NCBI RefSeq assembly: GCF_900111825.1
Contig: NZ_FOJM01000002.1
Span: 248,001 to 312,000, forward strand
DNA from: Pedobacter suwonensis
GTDB taxonomy: Bacteria > Bacteroidota > Bacteroidia > Sphingobacteriales > Sphingobacteriaceae
DNA length: 64,000 nt
Reading direction: 5' to 3'
Shown here: positions 45,276-53,507 of the stretch, piece after piece
Layout of the letters: each line of letters starts with the position of its first letter
Numbering within the stretch: position 1 is the first letter of the stretch
Position numbers and translations under genes: made by a program
Notes under the pieces: model-generated
Told to the model about the DNA's origin: nothing
What the model saw: the letters and a program-made list of their open reading frames with translations, nothing else
Database searches by the model: none

Positions 45276-45452
45276 TTATTTCGTATTCTTCTTTTCTGTT
45301 ACCTCAGCTCTAATTTCCTGAGCCAGGGTTTTAAGATCTTGCATACCTTTACGTACACGGGTTCCTGCCGCTCCGTTATTGGCATTATAGAACTTTTCTA
45401 CATCAGCTTCAACAGAAGCTATCAATTCTTTGATTTTACCGAATTTTTCCAT
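45276..45452 (-). CDS. Histone H1-like (Hc1 family) DNA-binding protein
   Basis: The frame extends to 45515, but the ATG at 45452 gives the family-typical start MEKFGKIKELIASVEAD. The 58-residue product continues with the Hc1 signature (FYNANNGAAGTRVRKGMQDL, LAQEIRAEVTEKK). These small helical proteins bind DNA in Bacteroidetes and Chlamydiae and are frequently carried on conjugative elements of this phylum. It may compact or silence the element. It lies between two strong hairpins and so is probably a separate short transcript. Confidence 0.85.
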   Translation of the reverse strand: MEKFGKIKELIASVEADVEKFYNANNGAAGTRVRKGMQDLKTLAQEIRAEVTEKKNTK

Positions 45453-45574
45453 CCTGATTATAATTTTAAACCGCAAATATATCCATTCACATGCATTCGG
45501 CAATTGTTCAATCATAAAATACTTGAAAACACCTCATTACCTAAATAAACCCTCCGAAATTTAAGGCATGGGAA

Positions 45575-45634
45575 TACACGGAGGCCAAGGCCTCCGTGTA
45601 TAGGACAGATTCTGCCCGTTGTCCAGGGCAGAAT
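45575..45634 (-). terminator. Two tandem hairpins at the end of the element operon
   Basis: A 12-bp stem with a 2-nt centre (arms TACACGGAGGCC at 45575-45586 and its complement at 45589-45600) is followed by a 9-bp stem (ATTCTGCCC 45609-45617, GGGCAGAAT 45626-45634) that reaches the stop codon of the 265-residue gene. They should end transcription of the minus-strand operon. Confidence 0.65.
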
Positions 45635-46431
45635 TACCTACCCCTTCCGGTTTTTTTTTCAACCGTAGCCTGCTCAACTACGGCTTCCTTCTTATCATCC
45701 GGCGCTAAGACCTTCGCAGAAACTTCTTTCAGATCGACAGCTTTGCTGTAAACAGAACGAAGATTATGATCATAAAAATCAAGGGTTTTAAACTGTGGGT
45801 TAGCTGCAACAAAGCCTTTCATTCCCTTACCATCTTTAGAAAAACTCACTTCATGAAGATTGCCCCGCTCCAGGCTCTTCATCAGCTGATCGCGAAAGCC
45901 GGGTTTATCGATATCCGGAAGGACAAACTTATCAACCGAGGAAGCAAGGCTGAACCCATAGTTTTCACCATAATTTTTGACTGTATAGCCTTTTTCCGGA
46001 TCACGTTCCGAAAGATCAAGTTTCAACCACATGTTGGCTTTCTCACCATTTTTAAGTACCACATCTTTATTTACCGCACGCCCTGAGAGCAGATTGTAAC
46101 TTTCCTTAGCGGTCACCCCTTTGCCTTTATTGATAAAAAATATCTGATCTACTGTATCATACGGCTTTCCAGCAGGCTCCAAGAACGCTTGATACTTATT
46201 GAAAAAGTACAGATCTGTTTCTTTGCTTTTTGAAAAATCAAGCTGGTACTGTATTTTGTCGGCAAGTTCGGGTTTGTCTTTTGCATTCACTGCTGGCATA
46301 GTAATATCCAGGCGGAGTGTAAACTGCGGCAACGCCTTATCAATGGACTCTTTTAACTGCTGGTTCAGCGACTCGCCAAACCCGAGGTATTTCAGATTGT
46401 TCTGAAGATACTCCAAATTGTTTTCGTTCAT
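45634..46431 (-). CDS. Conserved conjugative-element protein, DUF3945-like
   Basis: The 265-residue protein has no signal peptide and a Lys/Glu-rich tail (EAVVEQATVEKKTGRGR). Segments such as FSLASSVDKFVLPDIDKPGF and NPQFKTLDFYDHNLRSVYSK resemble the repeated C-terminal modules of DUF3945 proteins that occur with DUF4099 on Bacteroidetes conjugative elements. Function is unknown. It belongs to the block of three element proteins (with 46492 and 47095) read from the same strand and ends in two hairpins. I am sure it is a real gene and only moderately sure of the family. Confidence 0.65.
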   Translation of the reverse strand: MNENNLEYLQNNLKYLGFGESLNQQLKESIDKALPQFTLRLDITMPAVNAKDKPELADKIQYQLDFSKSKETDLYFFNKYQAFLEPAGKPYDTVDQIFFINKGKGVTAKESYNLLSGRAVNKDVVLKNGEKANMWLKLDLSERDPEKGYTVKNYGENYGFSLASSVDKFVLPDIDKPGFRDQLMKSLERGNLHEVSFSKDGKGMKGFVAANPQFKTLDFYDHNLRSVYSKAVDLKEVSAKVLAPDDKKEAVVEQATVEKKTGRGR

Positions 46432-46491
46432 AATAAATGGATTAATTTGATTGATATTAAATGAGACCGTAGCGACTAAAACCGCCAGGTA

Positions 46492-47094
46492 TCATTGATT
46501 TAGAAACTCGTATAAAAAAGAGATTTTAGATCTCGGCAAATATTGCCTGACAGATGGTCTGATGTTAGCCATTAAGAAAACCTTTCTTATGGAAAGGCAA
46601 TGTTGCGGAATGGACAGAACATGCTCAGAAAATCTCAGAAATATATGCTCATCCTGAAAGGTAAAATGAGACGCGATACCTTGATAATCCATACAAAATC
46701 TGATTGCACGCAGGGTATTGACCAGACCACATTCCAAAACCAGGTTTATTTTAACTTTTCTCAGTTCTGTGAATATTTCCCCGGGATAAATGTAATGCGG
46801 ACTGATGGCCACAAAGAGAAGTTCACAAGGCCTATTAAAACGGGATGAATTAAAGTGTAGAAATGCGATAGCTTCCATTGCGCTCGAGCAGATGTAAACC
46901 TGGGATATAATGTTAAGGTCCATCGTTCTACTGCTCCAGAAACCGCCATGCAGGGGCACCAAATGCCCATTCTCCCCGAACTCTTCAGACTGGCCATTGT
47001 GATAATCAAATATCAGGCTACCGGAAATATTGAACCTAAAAGAAATCCCATAGCTTTCGCATATTCCCTTGGCAACAGAAACAGCAGGAAACAT
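46492..47094 (-). CDS. Hypothetical element protein, possibly a degenerate TOPRIM fold
   Basis: The 200-residue protein starts directly after the DUF4099 stop. Its middle region (VYICSSAMEAIAFLHF, then ELLFVAISP and INLVLECGLVNTLRAIRF) follows the alternating strand-helix order of the DUF3991/TOPRIM proteins that accompany DUF4099/DUF3945, where the first motif reads (V/I)xxxESxxDAL. Here the catalytic Glu position is Ser and the downstream DxD is missing, so enzymatic activity is unlikely. The C-terminal 60 residues carry hydrophobic helices and basic residues. The TOPRIM relation is my inference from pattern only. Confidence 0.5.
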   Translation of the reverse strand: MFPAVSVAKGICESYGISFRFNISGSLIFDYHNGQSEEFGENGHLVPLHGGFWSSRTMDLNIISQVYICSSAMEAIAFLHFNSSRFNRPCELLFVAISPHYIYPGEIFTELRKVKINLVLECGLVNTLRAIRFCMDYQGIASHFTFQDEHIFLRFSEHVLSIPQHCLSIRKVFLMANIRPSVRQYLPRSKISFLYEFLNQ

Positions 47095-47904
47095 CTACCT
47101 TGACGTTCCAGAACGCGTATAGCTTCTGCTATGACCTGTCCCTGCACTTAGCTTCTCATCAGTGATCATATCCCCGAGCCTTGACATCTGCTGTTTCTCA
47201 TATTCCCTGAAAGCCTGTTTATAGCCATTGTTTTTCTCATTGGTCTGGGCGAGCAAACCTTTGTCTCCGACCAATGCTTTCAGTCCGGTCAATAGCAGAT
47301 AGGAAATCCCACCGTCCATCAATACAGAAACGACAAGCGCAAGCCTGTTTGATCGTATGCCCTCAGCACTCGTACTGCTTGCCTGGATCAGCGTGCCATC
47401 TTCCAGTTCAATCTGCCTTCCGGCACTGTATCGCTCTTTTTGATAAGGGCTCAAAGCCATACCATTTACCTTTTCAGGTGCTTTGACCTTTAACATATCG
47501 GTCACCACAAATTCTTTTGTGTCCCAGTCGTATTCGACCAGCAGGGATTTCGTCTCGCCATCCCGGTCGACTTCCTTTAGAATATTCGCTTTCTCGCCCA
47601 GAATAAGCTGATCAGCCTCTGTTTGATTGATATAGGGTGGGTTTAGCGACTGTTTGTACACGGGATGCACCAACAAATCGGGTTTGCCGGTTTCGCCTCT
47701 AACCAGAGATAGTTTCACTTCCATTTCTTTGATCTCGATCCCGCTCCTCGAGATATCATGGAGCTTGATCAGATTGGTCCTGCCCCCGGATAGAAGTGCA
47801 TAAATATCTTTCCGATCGATCAAAAGTTCTTCACCCCTGACAAGTCCGAGATCCCGGAGCTGTTCTAAAGGCAAATCTTTTTCATTTAATATTATTGTAT
47901 TCAT
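47095..47904 (-). CDS. DUF4099/DUF3945-type conjugative-element protein
   Basis: The 269-residue protein fits DUF4099 at the N-terminus (LPLEQLRDLGLVRGEELLID, then ALLSGGRTNLIKL) and has a DUF3945-like piece near residue 155 (LSPYQKERYSAGRQIELEDG). After residue ~190 comes an element-specific tail rich in Ser, Arg and Gly. These proteins are common beside topoisomerase and relaxase genes on Bacteroidetes elements; no activity is known. Its stop is immediately followed by the start of the 200-residue gene, so the two are co-translated. Confidence 0.75.
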   Translation of the reverse strand: MNTIILNEKDLPLEQLRDLGLVRGEELLIDRKDIYALLSGGRTNLIKLHDISRSGIEIKEMEVKLSLVRGETGKPDLLVHPVYKQSLNPPYINQTEADQLILGEKANILKEVDRDGETKSLLVEYDWDTKEFVVTDMLKVKAPEKVNGMALSPYQKERYSAGRQIELEDGTLIQASSTSAEGIRSNRLALVVSVLMDGGISYLLLTGLKALVGDKGLLAQTNEKNNGYKQAFREYEKQQMSRLGDMITDEKLSAGTGHSRSYTRSGTSR

Positions 47905-47949
47905 AATAAATTTCTGTTTTGAATTATAATTTCATTATGGTCTTCACTG

Positions 47950-48483
47950 CTAATCGCCCGGACAGGAATCCTTTTCAAATTCAACAAGATCATTTAAAAA
48001 CAGATAGAGTTCATACCCGTTCAGCTTACCAAACAAATAGAGCATCCTGAGCGGATCTATAAATCTGCGCTTGTGCTTTATGCCAAAGTGGAGATGCTCT
48101 CCAGTAACCCTGCCGGTATGCCCCGAGATAGCAATAGAAGTTCCTGATGCCACAAGATCACCAACGCTGACAAAGGAATTTGAAAGATGGCCGTAAACAC
48201 TGGAATATGCCCCGTGGGCGATGATAATATAGTTTCCGGTAATCAGATCACATGATACCTTGATCACTTTGCCGGGCAGAATGGCAAACACGGTATCCGA
48301 TCTTGCATACAGGTCTATCCCAGCATGAAAAACATTCATACTCCTTGTTACAGGATGAGTCCTGTTACCAAACCCAGAGTTAATCTTAAATTCAGGTAAC
48401 GGAAGAGACAGCTTCAGCTTATCAAAAGACTGCGCCTGTGCAACAGCAGATAAAAGCAGTAAGACTTTAAGCAAACACAGCAA
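47950..48483 (-). CDS. M23 (LytM-type) peptidoglycan endopeptidase of the transfer apparatus
   Basis: The frame is open to 48585, but a start there would overlap the coupling-protein gene by 119 nt and bury the signal peptide. A TTG at 48483 gives a 177-residue protein beginning with a clean signal sequence (LLCLLKVLLLLSAVAQAQ) and only a 17-nt overlap. The LytM zinc site is complete: His and Asp in FHAGIDLYA, and HLHFG. Such enzymes open the cell wall for assembly of the secretion channel. Elements of this type often use a lysozyme-like TraQ instead. The TTG start is an inference; ATG starts further upstream remain possible. Confidence 0.8.
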   Translation of the reverse strand: MLCLLKVLLLLSAVAQAQSFDKLKLSLPLPEFKINSGFGNRTHPVTRSMNVFHAGIDLYARSDTVFAILPGKVIKVSCDLITGNYIIIAHGAYSSVYGHLSNSFVSVGDLVASGTSIAISGHTGRVTGEHLHFGIKHKRRFIDPLRMLYLFGKLNGYELYLFLNDLVEFEKDSCPGD

Positions 48484-50425
48484 CCATTGCTTCGATTTCC
48501 CTGGTAATGCGCAAGAAATTGCTACGGAGAATTTCTTCCTTATTGCCTTCAAAATCATAGTAAACAGGCAATTCAACATATCCATCTTCTTCTTTTTTAA
48601 TTTCTTCCGAATCCAGGTTTATCCTGCAGTTGATTGCCGAAGTCTCGTATTTACCAGAGAAAGAATTTTGCGCATCAGCTGCAATTACCCCAACCATTTC
48701 GCCAGCACCCAATGAGGCTATTTTACCGGCAGGAATCAGAACTTCCAGTTTTTCACTCAGCGATACTGAAACCTTGCTCCGGTCAATGGACAGGCTTTCG
48801 CTCAACTGTTTGGATTTACCAAGGATCCTTTCCAACCAGTCTAGTGTCTCTTTGTTTCTTGCAGAACCGGAAAGTACGTTCCCAACAACCGAAGTGATCG
48901 TCGAAGCCGTATCTTTCCCATACTGTTGTTTGAATTGAGGCAGTTCCTGAAGCCCGATCAGCACAGCAACCCTGTTTGAACGTGCAGTAGCAATCAGGTT
49001 CTCAATCCGGTGTACGAAAAGTGTGGGTACTTCGTCAATAAGCAATGCTGAAGGAAGGTTTCCCTTTGAGTTGAGGAGCCTGGTTAACCTGTTAAGGACA
49101 ACTGAATAACATGCGGAATTGATGTTTTGCGTATTGGGGTCGTTAGCAAGTACCAATATCCCGGGGGATTCCTTATCAGAAATCTTCAAGTTAAAATCAT
49201 CGCCCGAGAACACCCAGAAACTTTCTTTCGTCGCCATGCGGCTCATAAAAATCTTCAGTGTACCGATCTGCCCTTCCAGCTGATCAAATGCCTTAGCCGC
49301 AAACGCAGATTTGAATGGTGAAAGGAGCGAAACCAGTTCTGGATCAGTAAACAACACTGCAAATATTTCTGCATAGGACCGGTTTAAAAAAGCCATCACA
49401 TGCGGCAGGCTGGAAAGCTTACCACCTTCATACCTGCTCAAAAAATAAATGCAGGAGGCCAGAAAGTTAATCGCGGACTGCGTAAAGAAAGCATCACTTC
49501 CGCTGGCCTTATCCCCTTTTTTCAAGGCCTCGACTGTTGCTTCAGCGGTTTCGGATGCATCTGCGAGCGTTGTAATGTAATCGGACCGGAGCGGATTTAT
49601 CCGTCGGCTCTTTTCCACTTGGTTCAGGTTGATCACATGAAAAGCAAACCTCTCCAATAGTCCTTTCCTTTTAGCGGCCAAATAGTGGTAATAAGCAATC
49701 TTTCCCAGATCCGGATATTTGAAATCGTAAAGACATACCGCAAAGGATTTAGCGATCATCTGCCTAATAAACGGATTTATAATGGAAAAGGACTTCCCGG
49801 ATCCCGGGGTACCGATCACCATTGTCGCACGGAACGGATTGACCAAGTTGATCCAGCCTTTCCGTACTTTTTTACCATAGTAAAAAAGCATCGGTATATT
49901 TACCGAGTATGGCGTCTCTTCCTTTACCGTGGGCTGCATAAAACTTTCAGCCTCTACATTCCATTTATCCCTGCCCAGGCCTGAACGGATGATCTTGGAA
50001 ACATTGTCCATTGAGGCGCTAATCATTACCGCGCCAATCAGCGAACAGATGATATACCAGAGATCATACCATGACGTATATGCAAATACCGGGGCAGAAG
50101 ACTTTCCAAAGAAATAGATACTTCCAAAATATAAGACCAGCCCGGCACATAGCGGATAGATTATCTTACTTTTCACATCAAAATCCGGCTGTTTTTTGGA
50201 TAACGTTCCTATACTGACCAGACAGATCAAGAGCAATACAGACAGTTTGCTGTAAAGCAATTCATCATAAATAGGAAGCAGTTTTATTCGATAAAGTCCC
50301 TTGGCAAAAAGCCCCCAAAACGGTGCATCAAGGTAAATAAAGAGAGTGATTTCTAAAAAAACGCAGAAATAGATCAGGCATTGGAGAAAGCCGTGGAGCT
50401 TTTGGATCTCTTTTGACTCTTCCAT
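48467..50425 (-). CDS. Type IV coupling protein (VirD4/TraG-like, MobC of Bacteroidetes elements)
   Basis: The 652-residue protein has three to four N-terminal membrane segments (about 15-140), the Walker A motif GTPGSGKS at residues 205-212, and Walker B in ALLIDEVPTLF, followed by the RNRVAVLIGLQE-like sensor region. This is the P-loop ATPase that links the relaxase-DNA complex to the secretion channel in the inner membrane. In Bacteroidetes the gene is often called mobC. It lies 11 bp after TraN and before the M23 peptidase, whose likely start falls inside its last codons. Confidence 0.92.
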   Translation of the reverse strand: MEESKEIQKLHGFLQCLIYFCVFLEITLFIYLDAPFWGLFAKGLYRIKLLPIYDELLYSKLSVLLLICLVSIGTLSKKQPDFDVKSKIIYPLCAGLVLYFGSIYFFGKSSAPVFAYTSWYDLWYIICSLIGAVMISASMDNVSKIIRSGLGRDKWNVEAESFMQPTVKEETPYSVNIPMLFYYGKKVRKGWINLVNPFRATMVIGTPGSGKSFSIINPFIRQMIAKSFAVCLYDFKYPDLGKIAYYHYLAAKRKGLLERFAFHVINLNQVEKSRRINPLRSDYITTLADASETAEATVEALKKGDKASGSDAFFTQSAINFLASCIYFLSRYEGGKLSSLPHVMAFLNRSYAEIFAVLFTDPELVSLLSPFKSAFAAKAFDQLEGQIGTLKIFMSRMATKESFWVFSGDDFNLKISDKESPGILVLANDPNTQNINSACYSVVLNRLTRLLNSKGNLPSALLIDEVPTLFVHRIENLIATARSNRVAVLIGLQELPQFKQQYGKDTASTITSVVGNVLSGSARNKETLDWLERILGKSKQLSESLSIDRSKVSVSLSEKLEVLIPAGKIASLGAGEMVGVIAADAQNSFSGKYETSAINCRINLDSEEIKKEEDGYVELPVYYDFEGNKEEILRSNFLRITREIEAMVAVFA

Positions 50426-50436
50426 AAAAGCAAGAA

Positions 50437-51261
50437 TTAATGTTCAAGGGTATCAGCGTTCAGCAGATCACTGTATCGTATCCCAAAAGAAAGTACCCTG
50501 CCTGAGATCTGCTTTTCGGAAAGCGTGACATTAAGGATTTTGTTCCCGGGAAACGTGAATTTTCTAAAAACAAATACATTCCGGTAATACTTATGAAAAG
50601 ATGACACCTGGGAGAATACATACTCAGGAACGAGATCAATGGACTGGCTATTCGAGGCCCTGATCTGTTTCTTATCATCAATTTTGAAGCTGATTTCATC
50701 AATATCGAACTTAAGGTTACTCCTGTTTAAATAACTGATATCGAGAAAGACATAATCCCCAACACTTGCAATTTTATTCAGCATTGCCTTCAGCCCATAT
50801 GCATTCGCTTTGACCGATCCGCCTGAAGAAGATTTCCTGAAGAGTGACAGCGCATAGCTCCTGGCCCCTGATTCAGAAAGCGCGACATCGGGCAATGCTA
50901 TGGGGCGCATGTCAGCGATGCAGATGTCTAGATTGCTCTTGAAAAGGCTGTCTGATCTGCCCTTGTCATAAACCAGACTGAACTGAGAGATGTTTTTTTC
51001 TCCAACAACGGTTAGCACAGCCGAAAATGCCGATACACAGGAATCCACTAATTTCAATCTCAACAGGTTCCCCAAAGGAATATCACCACGAACATTCGGA
51101 GTCGAAATATCAACGTACCGTATATTTTCCGGTGACAGCACATGCACTGTCATATCTTTTTTAAGATAGATCACAGAAAGTGGCCTATCTAATGGAAAAG
51201 TCTGGCCAATGGAATGCCAGCTGGCCAAAAAACTTAAAGCCAGGAGAAGTATTTTTTTCAT
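50437..51261 (-). CDS. traN: Conjugative transposon protein TraN (DUF4138), VirB9-like
   Basis: The 274-residue protein has a signal peptide (WHSIGQ-T) and the TraN pattern: an N-terminal beta domain (SVIYLKKDMTVHVLSPENIRYVDI in two strands, VGEKNISQFSLVYD) and a C-terminal beta-sandwich (VFVFRKFTFPGNKILNVTLSEKQISGRV). It is thought to be the outer-membrane-complex partner of TraM, comparable to VirB9. It lies 5 bp after TraM. It is a little shorter than CTnDOT TraN. Confidence 0.88.
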   Translation of the reverse strand: MKKILLLALSFLASWHSIGQTFPLDRPLSVIYLKKDMTVHVLSPENIRYVDISTPNVRGDIPLGNLLRLKLVDSCVSAFSAVLTVVGEKNISQFSLVYDKGRSDSLFKSNLDICIADMRPIALPDVALSESGARSYALSLFRKSSSGGSVKANAYGLKAMLNKIASVGDYVFLDISYLNRSNLKFDIDEISFKIDDKKQIRASNSQSIDLVPEYVFSQVSSFHKYYRNVFVFRKFTFPGNKILNVTLSEKQISGRVLSFGIRYSDLLNADTLEH

Positions 51262-51266
51262 ATTTT

Positions 51267-52466
51267 TTATTTTGATTGTTTCTGGAAAGACTGCGGATCG
51301 ATAAGATAAATCCGGCTATTGTATTTAATTTTGGCCTTATTTTTTCTGATCAGTCCTGAGATTGCTGAAGAGGTTGAAGTGAATATCCTGTCTAACGTGC
51401 TCATCAGGAATTCCTGCTGCTCTTTAGCGCCTCCTTCAGTAGAAAAACCCTGAATCGTTTCGTTCCCAAGGTTACGTGAAAACTCCCGGAAGTTGGATGA
51501 AGGAATATACAAGCCTTCCAGGCCGTCAAGGTCATATATTTCGAGGCGGACAGGGATAATTTTATCTTCCCTGGCAATGGAGGTGATGCTGAGCTTGACC
51601 CTTTGCTGAGAAAACCCCGATATCTCCGCATAAAGAAAAGTCCCTTTCTTAAGGGGCATGGAACCGACAAAAAGATCCTCCAAAATCCTGATCCTGATCC
51701 TGGAACCGGAATAACCTATAACATTTTCATCAATCAGGGCAAGAATGGGACTTTTGTCTTTTTCAGCCATAACGGTATTAAAATCACTTTCAGGAGCTCG
51801 GGCTTTGGTGACGGGCTGAACATGCTCAAGGGTGAGAGGCGATGCCAGCTTTAATTTTTCCTTTCTTCTAAGTTCGGCCTGATATTCCGGATCATTTGCT
51901 TTTCCCATACTGTCCATATAGGACATCTGTTTTTTAAACACTTCCATAGGATCCCGGTCAGGCGCTTTAATTACCTTTTCCATGACAGGCTGCCGGACAG
52001 GTTTGTCCCGTTCAGCCAATGAAGATAGTGCCTCCGCCATCGCCCTATCTTCCGCAGTAAGTTTGGGTTTGCCCCTGTTGCCACCCATGATACCAGCAGA
52101 ACGAACGATTGAAGAACCTAGGGTTACCGTCCCTCTTCTTTTAAGTACACGGTCAATAGAATCAAAAGTATTTTTCTCTTTTCCAGCGTTAAATGCAACG
52201 TCCGCCTTTTCATCGCCCTCGATATTGTTTATCACACTGTTACCGTGCGACTCCTTGTAGCGGTCCCGGTAAGCATCAAGCTTATCGGTAATTCCGCGTT
52301 GCCTGACCTGTTCTGATATATCTGCAACATTGCTGTTCATCCCCTCCCGTGCCACTACCGTTTGAGTGCGGCCTGCCGAACTTTTGTATACATAAAAGAA
52401 AAGGCATAAAAATGGTAATGCAAGTAACGGCACTACATACCTGGCCTGTTTTAAGTTTATTTTCAT
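51267..52466 (-). CDS. traM: Conjugative transposon protein TraM, VirB10-like
   Basis: The 399-residue protein has one N-terminal membrane segment (YVVPLLALPFLCLFFYVY), a long charged periplasmic linker (about 40-230) and a C-terminal conserved domain (VIGYSGSRIRIRILEDLFV, KKGTFLYAEISGFSQQRVKLSI in separate strands, GLYIPSSNFREF). This is the VirB10-type scaffold spanning both membranes. Its start overlaps the TraL-like stop by 4 nt. Confidence 0.9.
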   Translation of the reverse strand: MKINLKQARYVVPLLALPFLCLFFYVYKSSAGRTQTVVAREGMNSNVADISEQVRQRGITDKLDAYRDRYKESHGNSVINNIEGDEKADVAFNAGKEKNTFDSIDRVLKRRGTVTLGSSIVRSAGIMGGNRGKPKLTAEDRAMAEALSSLAERDKPVRQPVMEKVIKAPDRDPMEVFKKQMSYMDSMGKANDPEYQAELRRKEKLKLASPLTLEHVQPVTKARAPESDFNTVMAEKDKSPILALIDENVIGYSGSRIRIRILEDLFVGSMPLKKGTFLYAEISGFSQQRVKLSITSIAREDKIIPVRLEIYDLDGLEGLYIPSSNFREFSRNLGNETIQGFSTEGGAKEQQEFLMSTLDRIFTSTSSAISGLIRKNKAKIKYNSRIYLIDPQSFQKQSK

Positions 52467-52891
52467 GGTTCTTGGATTAGTCTGAGCTCCCGAAGCGCAT
52501 CTTCCAGAAAAGAAGAATCAGCCCGTGTAAGCTCCTTTTTGTTTAAAACCGAATCTACTTTGTTCCGGATGGTTATGGTCCGGCGAAGCTCATCTGCCCT
52601 TTTTGAAATGGAATTAAGTCCTTGTATACGGCTATTTAAATTTTGAACACTATCCTTCTTCCTACCCAAAACAGCGGAATTCTGAATTCCAGGTTTCCGG
52701 TCAGGCTTGAACGACCATAATACCGAGTAGATCAGCGCAATGACCATACAGACCAATATTGTCCGTGGAAACCTGGATAAAACCAGAATCGATGAATGGT
52801 TTATTTTTCTAATATAAGGGCCCAGCTCATCCCAGAGGTCTGCCCATACCGTTTTTTCCGGTGCCCTTTTAGAGCGAATTTTTCTGAACAT
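52463..52891 (-). CDS. TraL-like bitopic transfer protein
   Basis: The frame extends to 52957, but the ATG at 52891 avoids an 89-nt overlap with TraK and leaves 23 nt. The ~142-residue product has a basic N-terminus (MFRKIRSKRAPEK), one membrane helix (PRTILVCMVIALIYSVLW) and a helical, coiled-coil-prone periplasmic tail (LNSRIQGLNSISKRADELRR). Position between TraK and TraM and the single membrane span match TraL of CTnDOT-type elements, though the tail is longer than usual. It overlaps TraM by 4 nt. Confidence 0.65.
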   Translation of the reverse strand: MFRKIRSKRAPEKTVWADLWDELGPYIRKINHSSILVLSRFPRTILVCMVIALIYSVLWSFKPDRKPGIQNSAVLGRKKDSVQNLNSRIQGLNSISKRADELRRTITIRNKVDSVLNKKELTRADSSFLEDALRELRLIQEP

Positions 52892-53483
52892 TTTCAACGT
52901 CTTTATTTTCAATGGTTTTCCAACCGGTGACCAGTACACCATGGGGATTGTTTTCACTTCTTGGGATGTCTTTCAGATAACCTTCAGTAATCAGTGAGCG
53001 TAAAACCGTTACACTTCTGCGGTCTATTTTCTGCTTTCCATAATACCTGAAGTACATGTGGGGCAGATCAATAACGATAGAATCGGTCTGCAGGGTCAGC
53101 ACGGAGCTACTTGACAGAACCGAGCTGAAATAACCCTTTTCCTTAAGATCGTTATACTGGCGTGCCCCTGATTCATCGATCAGGTACATTGCCCGCTTCA
53201 TCTGGTATTCAATAAAACGGTCATCAGGCGTAAGTGAGAAGAAAATCGAATGGAACAGATCAATATGCGCTTTGTATTCCGCCGGACGGTTCATCTGCAC
53301 ATCGGTCTGTTTGGCCAGGATCGGCACATTATTATCCAGGATATAAATGCTTTTTCGGGCAGAAACAACCTGTTTATAGGCGTAAAAGGATACTGTTATA
53401 CTTACGGAAAAAGCAAGCAGCAGGCTCCCAATAGAAACAAAAGATGCCAAGCGAATCTTGGATTCGATATTTTTAATGATCAT
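52869..53483 (-). CDS. traK: Conjugative transposon protein TraK, VirB8-like
   Basis: The 204-residue protein has a cytosolic start (MIIKNIESKIRLA), one membrane helix (GSLLLAFSVSITVSFYAY) and a periplasmic domain typical of TraK (AEYKAHIDLFHSIFFSLTPDD, IDLPHMYFRYYGKQKIDR). TraK nucleates assembly as VirB8 does. It lies 24 bp after TraJ and its end overlaps the TraL-like start. Confidence 0.9.
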   Translation of the reverse strand: MIIKNIESKIRLASFVSIGSLLLAFSVSITVSFYAYKQVVSARKSIYILDNNVPILAKQTDVQMNRPAEYKAHIDLFHSIFFSLTPDDRFIEYQMKRAMYLIDESGARQYNDLKEKGYFSSVLSSSSVLTLQTDSIVIDLPHMYFRYYGKQKIDRRSVTVLRSLITEGYLKDIPRSENNPHGVLVTGWKTIENKDVENVQKNSL

Positions 53484-53507
53484 AACAGACAGTTTATGGG
53501 TAAATAA

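Noticed and set aside
49685..50117. Plus-strand frames of 60-100 residues across the coupling-protein gene
   Set aside because: They are antisense to a protein with intact Walker motifs and show no family features.
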